Shown here: positions 1-5,409 of the stretch, piece after piece
Layout of the letters: every line of letters begins with the position of its first letter
Numbering within the stretch: the stretch's first letter is position 1
Source of the DNA: Candidatus Thorarchaeota archaeon
GTDB taxonomy: Archaea > Asgardarchaeota > Thorarchaeia > Thorarchaeales > Thorarchaeaceae
Assembly: GCA_023134215.1 (NCBI GenBank)
Contig: JAGLUV010000114.1
Location: 1 to 5,690 of the forward strand
DNA length: 5,690 nt
Direction of reading: 5' to 3'
Program-made: the position numbers and the translations under genes
Notes under the pieces: model-generated
What the model was told of the DNA's origin: nothing
Seen by the model: only the letters and a program-made list of their open reading frames with translations
Databases searched by the model: none

Positions 1-327
1 ATGCTGGGCAATTCAAAAAACCGGATAATGATTGCCGCTCCGAACCTAGCGGAACTCGGAGATTCTATTATCGAGGCACTTCAATTGGCATCTGAGCGAA
101 GAGTTGTCATCAGAGCAATCCTCGGTACCGAGTCCACCACTCATGGATTCGATATCCAGCAACATATTAGGGACGATACGATGGCAATCAACTTGGTTGT
201 CGATGGTGAGGAAGCCCTGATTTCGATGCCAGACTTATCCGTTTGTGGGTGGGTCGACAACTCTCTCATCTCACTACAACTCGAGAGCTTTCTCGAGCAG
301 ACTTGGAGAACTACCAAGGAAGTTTAA
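1..327 (+). CDS. TrmB-family transcriptional regulator, C-terminal part (5' end outside window)
   Basis: The visible 108 residues resemble the C-terminal effector-sensing (phospholipase-D-like fold) region of TrmB-family archaeal regulators. There is a strand-helix start with IMIAAP, then a helix followed by VVIRAIL, a central LVVDGEEALIS strand-turn-strand, and a closing GWVDNSL followed by an amphipathic helix ending in EQTW. No winged-helix DNA-binding domain is present. That domain is N-terminal in this family, so the gene almost certainly begins upstream and the ATG at position 1 is probably an internal methionine. The stop lies 3 nt before the next ATG, so the regulator is likely cotranscribed with the flavoprotein and may control this operon, which is inference from position. 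The effector cannot be read from the sequence. Family call is fairly secure; the specific role is unknown. Confidence 0.7.
   Translation: MLGNSKNRIMIAAPNLAELGDSIIEALQLASERRVVIRAILGTESTTHGFDIQQHIRDDTMAINLVVDGEEALISMPDLSVCGWVDNSLISLQLESFLEQTWRTTKEV
316..322 (+). promoter_or_regulatory. Ribosome binding site for the flavoprotein gene
   Basis: AAGGAAG ends 8 nt before the ATG at 331, inside the last codons of the upstream regulator gene. It supports this start over later in-frame ATGs. Confidence 0.55.
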
Positions 328-330
328 CCA

Positions 331-1704
331 ATGGCGGATTATGATGTAATTATTGCAGGTGCGGGTACTGGTGGATCGACAATGGCCTACGCACTGGGAA
401 AAAGGGGTCACTCTATTCTTCTCATTGATAGGAAGCAGAAGGATAGAATTGGTTACAAGACATGCGGAGACGCGCTCGGCTCTCACCATCTCAAGGCGTT
501 GGATAGTCTTGTGGGTCTCCCGAAGATGCCAAAAGGAATCGTCGAGTACGATGTGGCTGGGATAGACATTATCGCTCCGGACAGAGAGCACAGACTCAGA
601 ATGGCGGGACCAACAACCAGCGGCTTTTCATTTAACCGATTGAAGTTGGGACAGTGGATGCTCTCAATTGCAGAAGATGCTGGCGCAACCGTCATGGCTT
701 CCACACGAGTGAAGCGACTGATGTTTGATGGGGGCAAGGTTTCCGGTGTTAGGATTACAGAAGAGGGTTCTGACTCTGACAAGGAATTGACCGCAAAGAT
801 TGTTGTAGATGCCACCGGCGCAGTAGGAATGCTTCGTCGCCAACTTCCTGAATCTTCGCCTGTAGAAAGAACAATAGCAAAGGAAGACTTCATGGTTGCT
901 GTTCGCGATATCTATGAGACCCCTGAGCACACCTTTGAAACCCCGGACATCTTGGACATATATTGGGATCAAGAACAGACACTTGGAGGGTACATCTGGG
1001 TTTTCCCGCAAGGCCCCAATAGGGTCAATGTTGGTTGTGGTCTGATGACGATTCCAGGTCACAAAAAGCCGCAGGACATATTCAACAACTTTGTACGGAA
1101 TAATTGGGATTTCATGAAGACCGAGCTGGTTGAAATTCATTCAGGCGGCGGAATTGCTCCAGTACGCCGTCCGATAGACACACTTGTCGATGACAACTTC
1201 ATGCTCGTTGGTGATTCGGGAGCACAGGTCAATCCAATTCACGGAGGCGGAATAGGCTCATCCATGCTTGGTGGTGCGCAAGCCGGGATTACTGCTTCCG
1301 AGGCGATTGAGCAAAATGATACTTCGATTAACGCCCTATGGCCGTACAACCCGAGGTACATGGAGAGCTACGGAATCAAGCAAGCATCTCTTGATGTTTT
1401 CAGGTGGTTCCTTTTGAACATTACAAACGAAGACATCAATTTCGCATTCAAGAAACAGATAGTAAAAGCGAGCGACTTACTCACAACAAGCATGACTGGT
1501 AAGATGTCAATGGGGTCCGGAGAGAAGTTCAAACGTCTGATAGCAGGTGCTGGAAAGATTCCCTTGCTCATGAGGATTAACAAGATTGCGAAGATTATGG
1601 AGGACGTTAAAGCAGTCTATGCAGCATATCCTGACTCTCCAAAGGGTCTCCAAGACTGGAAAGCACAGCTTGTTCCAATCTACGATGCTGCCAAGAAGGC
1701 ATAG
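331..1704 (+). CDS. FAD-dependent geranylgeranyl reductase family oxidoreductase (LipT-like candidate)
   Basis: This 457-residue flavoprotein has the layout of the geranylgeranyl reductase family. Visible motifs are an N-terminal Rossmann FAD site (GAGTGG, residues 10-15), the family cysteine motif KTCGD (43-47, Cys45), a DATGA second FAD segment (160-164), the hallmark YxWxFP motif as YIWVFP (221-226), and the FAD-binding LVGDSGAQVNP (292-302) followed by a GGGIGSS loop. Family members reduce isoprenoid double bonds, for example in archaeal membrane lipids. A related flavoprotein called LipT accompanies LipS1/LipS2 and sLpl genes in sulfur-oxidising prokaryotes and has been suggested as an electron supplier. 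Position in an operon with a LipS protein, lplA and lplB favours the LipT-type role, but the motifs alone do not separate it from a lipid-saturating enzyme. There is no signal peptide or clear membrane segment. Family is confident; substrate is not. Confidence 0.88.
   Translation: MADYDVIIAGAGTGGSTMAYALGKRGHSILLIDRKQKDRIGYKTCGDALGSHHLKALDSLVGLPKMPKGIVEYDVAGIDIIAPDREHRLRMAGPTTSGFSFNRLKLGQWMLSIAEDAGATVMASTRVKRLMFDGGKVSGVRITEEGSDSDKELTAKIVVDATGAVGMLRRQLPESSPVERTIAKEDFMVAVRDIYETPEHTFETPDILDIYWDQEQTLGGYIWVFPQGPNRVNVGCGLMTIPGHKKPQDIFNNFVRNNWDFMKTELVEIHSGGGIAPVRRPIDTLVDDNFMLVGDSGAQVNPIHGGGIGSSMLGGAQAGITASEAIEQNDTSINALWPYNPRYMESYGIKQASLDVFRWFLLNITNEDINFAFKKQIVKASDLLTTSMTGKMSMGSGEKFKRLIAGAGKIPLLMRINKIAKIMEDVKAVYAAYPDSPKGLQDWKAQLVPIYDAAKKA
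1693..1699 (+). promoter_or_regulatory. Ribosome binding site for the M23-like gene
   Basis: AAGAAGG ends 8 nt before the ATG at 1708 and overlaps the final lysine codons of the flavoprotein gene. This is consistent with translation from one polycistronic message. Confidence 0.45.
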
Positions 1705-1707
1705 AAC

Positions 1708-2676
1708 ATGCGAAGGGTGGGCTCAGCTGCGGGGATTGATCTCTTCGCTCCAGCTGACGCCTACTTCTCATATTTCAATAGCCCATATGTAGGTCACAAG
1801 CAGGGTGCCTCAATCGACATCTATCCGAGCCACGAGGAATGGGGCGGTCCTGCTTACTCTCCAATCGCAGGTCAAGTCATCCGCGTCAAGAAGATGAGAA
1901 TGGGCAATGAAAAGACGTTCCCAACTGATAAGGCAGACTTTGGCATAGCAATCGCTCCACAAGGGTCCAGTGATATAGTACGCATTTTGCATTGCGTCCC
2001 AGAAATCGACGAGGGAACAATGGTTGAAGCTGGGCAACGATTGGGGTCTCTTCTTCGATCACGCTACTTCAACTACTGGACTGGGCCTCATTATCACATA
2101 GAGATAATGAATGCTCGCGACTTCAGTAGATCTACGAAGTCATATCCTCTTAACGTTGAACTGGCTTCCGTGCAACAGGTGCAACGGGAGAGCGCCTCTG
2201 AGCTCGAATGCTTGATCACAAGAGTTACTGATGATGTCATTGCAGCCGTCACAGATGATTCATCTGTAGCCATTTCCGGAGACCTCGTTGGGCACGTAGC
2301 TTACTGTGGGAGCGAGAGAAGGTATGGTATTCTAGATGCTGGAGTCCCCCATTACAACCATGGCGGCATTCTAGGTCTTACTGAACCCGTTGAAGAAAGC
2401 ACAATCACCGCGTGGGGCATTGACATCGGCTACGCCGCAACGAGCTTGGATGGTCGCCTTCCCTTCAGAAGAGGAAAACCGTTCCAGCCAGATTTCGAAG
2501 GGGAAATCATCAAGGGCGTTTCATGTTTTGCATTCACGCGCAAACAAACAGTGAAGGGGGCTCCGCCGGTCATAATGATTCCTCAACAGTATGGTGGTTT
2601 CTCTGGAAAGTTCGCTGAAGGGGATGTAGGTGTCCTTACCTTCAAACGCTCATACGACATCGTTAAAGAGCAATGA
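1708..2676 (+). CDS. M23/LytM-like domain protein with unknown C-terminal half
   Basis: The protein has 322 residues. Residues about 27-134 follow the M23 (LytM) duplicated-hybrid-motif fold: GASIDIYP (33-40), AYSPIAGQVIRV (49-60), a strand near 79-84, ILHCV (93-97), then GTMVEAGQRLGS (103-114) and TGPHYHIEI (125-133). His95, His128 and His130 align with the M23 histidines and Asp37 with the metal-ligand aspartate. The first ligand of the HxxxD motif is replaced by Gly33, and the nearest histidine, His30, is out of register. Metal binding or peptidase activity is therefore doubtful. Residues about 165-322 look strand-rich, contain VPHYNHGG (213-220), and I do not recognise them. No signal peptide or membrane helix is evident, so it is probably cytosolic. 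It sits 3 nt after the flavoprotein and 22 nt before lipS, which suggests a role linked to lipoyl assembly, but no function can be assigned. Confidence 0.75.
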   Translation: MRRVGSAAGIDLFAPADAYFSYFNSPYVGHKQGASIDIYPSHEEWGGPAYSPIAGQVIRVKKMRMGNEKTFPTDKADFGIAIAPQGSSDIVRILHCVPEIDEGTMVEAGQRLGSLLRSRYFNYWTGPHYHIEIMNARDFSRSTKSYPLNVELASVQQVQRESASELECLITRVTDDVIAAVTDDSSVAISGDLVGHVAYCGSERRYGILDAGVPHYNHGGILGLTEPVEESTITAWGIDIGYAATSLDGRLPFRRGKPFQPDFEGEIIKGVSCFAFTRKQTVKGAPPVIMIPQQYGGFSGKFAEGDVGVLTFKRSYDIVKEQ

Positions 2677-2698
2677 ATAGCCTTGACACACGATTGCT

Positions 2699-3694
2699 TT
2701 GGTCGACTTGGTACGCCTTTCATTGGGCACTGCAATAGAAGTGGGGCTGGAAAAAGGAACAAACGATCAGAATTTCACCACTGCATTCATCATGACTCAT
2801 AGTGAAAACAAGTGTTCCGCAAATTGTGCATTCTGTCCTCAAGCACAGGACAGTAGTTCATCCCCTCACATGCTGTCGAGAATTGGGTGGCCTGAGTACA
2901 AGCTTGATGATTTCATTCATCATCTGCGACCGGGACTGAATTTCAGAAGAGTATGCGTACAATGCTTGAACTATCCAACGGTTGTGGATGATGTTGAAGA
3001 AATACTCGCGGCTGCCAAGACTAAAGCAAAACTACCCGTTTCCATTTGCATTCATCCAGTAAGTCTGGGAGAGATGAAACGCTTACAAAAGGCCGGAGCA
3101 CAGAAGATTGGGATTGCTATGGATGCTTGCACTCCTGAGCTATTTGAAAAGATCAAAGGTGCAGGTCGTAGAGGACCATACCGATGGGACCACCATCTTG
3201 AAGCCATGCATCAAGCGCTCGAAGTTTTCGGCGCCGGAAATGTCACCACTCATCTTATCATTGGTTTAGGTGAAACGGAAGTGGAGGCAGCTGATTTCAT
3301 CATCAAGATGTATGAAATGGGGATAACCGTGGGACTATTTGCATTTACGGCAATTCGAGGCACAGCACTGGAAAATGCGAGTCAGCCTGCTCTAGAATCC
3401 TACAGACGTTTGCAGGTCCTGAGGTATCTTATCACCAATAAATTAGTTAATCGTGAAGGGGTTTCCGCAGATGAGAGCGGCAGACTTGATTTGAAAGCGG
3501 ATGCTGCATGGCTCAGGGAAACCTTATCATCAGGCGAGGCGTTTAGAGTGACAGGTTGCAGTGGCTGCAATCGACCCTACTACAACGAAAGGCCTCGCGG
3601 ACCGATGTACAATTACCCTAGACCCCTTTCAGAGGATGAAGTACACAAAGCTCTCGCAGAGGCAGGACTCGTGAACCGCGATGGAAGAGTTTAG
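2699..3694 (+). CDS. Radical SAM lipoyl synthase subunit, LipS1/LipS2 type
   Basis: This 331-residue protein belongs to the biotin-synthase-like radical SAM proteins identified as archaeal lipoyl synthases LipS1 and LipS2, which together insert two sulfurs into octanoyl groups on lipoyl domains. It shows SLGTAIEVGL near the N terminus (8-17), the SAM-cluster motif CSANCAFC (Cys39, Cys43, Cys46; CX3CX2C), PHMLSRIGWP (56-65), and a C-terminal GCSGCNRPYYNERP (286-299) followed by YNYPRPL. Cys86/Cys89 and Cys287/Cys290 could hold an auxiliary cluster, which is inference. I cannot say whether it is LipS1 or LipS2, and the partner is not in the window. The start is uncertain: an in-frame TGA lies at 2684, no ATG precedes residue 32, and the TTG at 2699 has no clear Shine-Dalgarno. 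It keeps the conserved N-terminal segment and so is preferred. The 3' end overlaps lplA by 14 nt. Confidence 0.85.
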   Translation: MVDLVRLSLGTAIEVGLEKGTNDQNFTTAFIMTHSENKCSANCAFCPQAQDSSSSPHMLSRIGWPEYKLDDFIHHLRPGLNFRRVCVQCLNYPTVVDDVEEILAAAKTKAKLPVSICIHPVSLGEMKRLQKAGAQKIGIAMDACTPELFEKIKGAGRRGPYRWDHHLEAMHQALEVFGAGNVTTHLIIGLGETEVEAADFIIKMYEMGITVGLFAFTAIRGTALENASQPALESYRRLQVLRYLITNKLVNREGVSADESGRLDLKADAAWLRETLSSGEAFRVTGCSGCNRPYYNERPRGPMYNYPRPLSEDEVHKALAEAGLVNRDGRV

Positions 3695-4448
3695 GTTCCT
3701 GGAACTATGCGTTTACAATGCCTACGAGAATATGGCTATTGATGAAGCAATTACGCTGGCCATGAAGGAAGGAAAAGCGCCCCCCACCCTGCGTCTATAC
3801 AGATGGAGACCCTCTGCAGTATCCATTGGAACTTTTCAAGGAATGATAGATGAAGTTGACCTCAAGTATTGCAGACTAAACAACATCGACTACATCCGAA
3901 GGATTACGGGAGGTGGAGCGGTATACCACGATTTCGATGGGGAAGTGACTTACAGTCTTATCGTTCCCAAGGGCCATCGCTTGGCTCCGCCGGATATTCT
4001 GAAGTCTTACAAAATAATCTGTGGAGGAATCGTTCAGGCCCTAAAACATTTGAAAATAAAGTCCAAGTTTCGACCGATAAACGATGTAGTGACCAGCGAA
4101 AAGAAAATCTCTGGTAATGCTCAGACACGACGCAATTCATGTGTATTGCAGCACGGAACGACTCTACTCGACTTAGATGTTGAAGTTATGTTCTCTACAC
4201 TAAAGGTTCCCAAGGAGAAGATCTCCGATAAGATGATTCAAGATGTGAAGAAGAGCGTGACTTCCATTAGGGAAGTCCTAGGCAGGCACGTTGAAGTGGA
4301 CGAGCTCGGAAACGCGCTTGAAATCGGGTTCTCAAAAGCACTAAAGATCGACCTAGTTCCCGGGGCTCTTATGGCGAAAGAGTGGTCTGATGCTCAGAGA
4401 TTATTGAAGGAGAAATACTCAACCACCAAATGGAACCTCTCGAGGTAG
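3681..4448 (+). CDS. lplA: Lipoate-protein ligase A, catalytic domain (octanoate/lipoate ligase)
   Basis: LplA activates lipoate or octanoate with ATP and transfers it to the lysine of a lipoyl-domain protein. The 255 residues carry the family signatures: NMAIDEA near the N terminus (17-23), SIGTFQ (48-53), RRITGGGAVYHD (73-84, acyl-adenylate pocket), RPINDVV (131-137), KKISGNAQ (141-148, with Lys142 as the expected catalytic lysine) and LQHGTTLLDLD (156-166). The protein ends with KYSTTKWN, the usual end of the catalytic domain. The C-terminal accessory domain present in single-chain bacterial LplA is missing and is encoded by the next gene, as in Thermoplasma. In LipS-dependent pathways this ligase can load octanoate, which LipS proteins then thiolate. 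The ATG lies inside the 3' end of the lipS gene (14-nt overlap), suggesting translational coupling. Only a weak Shine-Dalgarno is seen. Family assignment is firm; substrate preference is not visible. Confidence 0.93.
   Translation: MEEFRFLELCVYNAYENMAIDEAITLAMKEGKAPPTLRLYRWRPSAVSIGTFQGMIDEVDLKYCRLNNIDYIRRITGGGAVYHDFDGEVTYSLIVPKGHRLAPPDILKSYKIICGGIVQALKHLKIKSKFRPINDVVTSEKKISGNAQTRRNSCVLQHGTTLLDLDVEVMFSTLKVPKEKISDKMIQDVKKSVTSIREVLGRHVEVDELGNALEIGFSKALKIDLVPGALMAKEWSDAQRLLKEKYSTTKWNLSR
4442..4446 (+). promoter_or_regulatory. Ribosome binding site for lplB
   Basis: GAGGT ends 8 nt before the ATG at 4455 and lies within the last codons of lplA, supporting this start. Confidence 0.55.
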
Positions 4449-4454
4449 AATATC

Positions 4455-4727
4455 ATGGGCGATAGCATATACAAAGTTCCAGGTGGAAAGCTTCTGAAAA
4501 TCAAGCTTACACCCTCAGAAGGTCGGATTCGTGCCATAGTCATTAAGGGAGACTTCTTCCTTCATCCTGAAGAAACACTGATAGCTCTTGAAGAGTTCCT
4601 TGCCGGGAAAGAGCTTGATGAGGTCACACTTGCCGCTGACATTCAAGACTTCTTGGATAATGCGGGTGCCACCCTAGTGGGAGCCAGTGCCGCTGACATT
4701 GCTAAGACTATCTTGATGGCAATGTGA
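4455..4727 (+). CDS. lplB: Lipoate-protein ligase accessory subunit LplB (LplA C-terminal domain)
   Basis: The 90-residue protein matches the small C-terminal domain of bacterial LplA as a free polypeptide. It has KVPGGKLLKIKL at residues 7-18, a RIRAIVIKGDFF strand pair with the conserved GDFF (32-35), HPEETLIALEEFLAGK (37-52), and a final GASAADIAKTI helix (76-86). In Thermoplasma acidophilum the separate LplB partner is required for ligase activity, probably by helping form the lipoyl/octanoyl-AMP intermediate. The same heterodimeric arrangement is inferred here. The gene follows lplA after 6 nt and is the last gene of the + strand cluster. Length and gene order both fit the family. Confidence 0.9.
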   Translation: MGDSIYKVPGGKLLKIKLTPSEGRIRAIVIKGDFFLHPEETLIALEEFLAGKELDEVTLAADIQDFLDNAGATLVGASAADIAKTILMAM

Positions 4728-4790
4728 ATGAGCAATGAAACTCGTACGTTTTATGGAATGAACGAAACCAGTTGCAGGACTGAGCGAGAA
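4728..4790. other. Convergent intergenic spacer between lplB and the tusA-like gene
   Basis: These 63 nt separate two converging genes. They contain no convincing hairpin, only short T runs on each strand (four T at about 4749-4752 on the + strand, with others just inside the tusA-like gene). Archaeal termination at T-rich sequence is possible here but cannot be pinpointed. Confidence 0.4.
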
Positions 4791-5036
4791 TCATTTTAGC
4801 CTCTTAACAAGGAAATAGAATTCGCTTGGCCCACGTTCTTCAGAAGAAAGGAGTTCTTGCCCCGAAACACGAGCCCAAGTAGGAATGTCACTCACACTTC
4901 CAGGATCACTAGTAATGATTTCTAGAACCTGATTAATTTTAAGCGATTTGATAGCTTTCCTACTTTCTAATACTGGCTTTGGACAGGCTAATCCACGAGC
5001 ATCCAATGTTTTGTCAGCTTTTACCATTTCATTCAC
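4791..5036 (-). CDS. tusA: TusA-family sulfur carrier protein
   Basis: The 81-residue protein has the compact TusA/SirA fold signature LDARGLACPKPVLESRKAI (residues 11-29), with CPKP holding the persulfide-carrying Cys18, then VLEIITSDPGSVSDIPTWA (37-55) and a final FYFLVKRL strand. TusA proteins accept persulfide sulfur from desulfurases or rhodaneses and pass it to tRNA thiolation, molybdenum cofactor synthesis or sulfur-oxidation enzymes; which applies here is not visible. The symbol is family-level. The start used is a GTG at 5036. An in-frame ATG at 5027 (three codons on) is equally possible, and both keep the whole domain. The gene faces lplB and has its own promoter-like TATA element upstream. 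The nearby rhodanese gene and lipoate operon suggest a shared sulfur theme, which is inference. Confidence 0.9.
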   Translation of the reverse strand: MNEMVKADKTLDARGLACPKPVLESRKAIKSLKINQVLEIITSDPGSVSDIPTWARVSGQELLSSEERGPSEFYFLVKRLK

Positions 5037-5075
5037 ACACTATTGTTGGATGACCTATGAATTTGCTATGGTCTT

Positions 5076-5090
5076 CTTTTTTATTATATT
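5076..5090 (-). promoter_or_regulatory. Candidate archaeal TATA box for the tusA-like gene
   Basis: Read on the minus strand this is AATATAATAAAAAAG, a TATA-like AT block. It lies about 40-55 nt upstream of the GTG at 5036, so transcription would begin near 5055-5060 and give a leader of about 20 nt that carries AGGTC at 5052-5056. No convincing BRE can be called. The same AT block could also serve the opposite strand. Confidence 0.4.
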
Positions 5091-5395
5091 GATTGGCTTG
5101 TTTTTGAGTTGGTCATAAGTGAAAATCGAGGAGAAGATTATCAGGTCAATGAAACAATGAAACCCTGTCGTGTCCGGAGGTTCCATGGCTCGAATATTCC
5201 AACCTATGCTCCTAGGACCTGCGGATATCCTGATGTGAAGAGATTCCTAGTTGTTGAGAAATGAATCTCAGAAAATGATAATGCAAATGAGCAAAAGATT
5301 CTTAATCCTGACAATGCGATAGACAAGGAATTCCATAGAAATTCAATGCCAGTAAGAGATCTAAACAGATTTGTAATTCATCATATTGGACTATT

Positions 5396-5401
5396 GGGGT
5401 G
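5396..5401 (+). promoter_or_regulatory. Ribosome binding site for the rhodanese gene
   Basis: GGGGTG ends 8 nt before the ATG at 5410. It favours this start over the in-frame ATGs at 5431 and 5461. Confidence 0.5.
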
Positions 5402-5409
5402 TATCAGTA

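Larger units (their letters stand above)
5037..5409. other. AT-rich intergenic region between divergent tusA-like and rhodanese genes
   Basis: These 373 nt separate two divergently transcribed genes and hold no secure gene. Contents are the TATA-like block at 5076-5090, a 40-codon + strand reading stretch from a GTG at 5119 to 5238 interrupted by one TGA at 5158, and an overlapping 35-codon ATG frame at 5157-5264 in another phase. There is also a weak 5-bp inverted repeat around 5255-5270. I see no tRNA cloverleaf, riboswitch-like core, repeat array or insertion-sequence ends. No strong TATA element could be set at the expected distance before the rhodanese gene. Confidence 0.5.

Noticed and set aside
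483..1140. Two long overlapping minus-strand reading frames opposite the flavoprotein gene
   Set aside because: They lie wholly inside a gene with strong family motifs, show no recognisable domain, and are explained as antisense shadows.
3869..4117. 82-codon + strand frame inside lplA in another phase
   Set aside because: It is fully contained in lplA, whose catalytic motifs are intact; no domain in the alternative translation.
4631..4700. 13-bp direct repeat TGCCGCTGACATT at 4631-4643 and 4688-4700
   Set aside because: Both copies are in frame in lplB and encode AADI in similar helical segments 19 codons apart. No mobile or regulatory structure accompanies them, so coincidence or local codon preference is enough.
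4728..4799. 23-codon + strand frame starting right after the lplB stop
   Set aside because: It is too short, has no domain or own ribosome binding site, and runs into the 3' end of the opposing tusA-like gene.
5255..5270. Short inverted repeat TGAGA / TCTCA with a 6-nt loop
   Set aside because: A 5-bp stem without a following T run is expected by chance in AT-rich sequence; not called as a terminator or operator.
5357..5372. Imperfect hairpin AGATCT / AGATTT upstream of the rhodanese gene
   Set aside because: Six pairs including a G-T pair around a 4-nt loop are too weak to support an operator or riboswitch.
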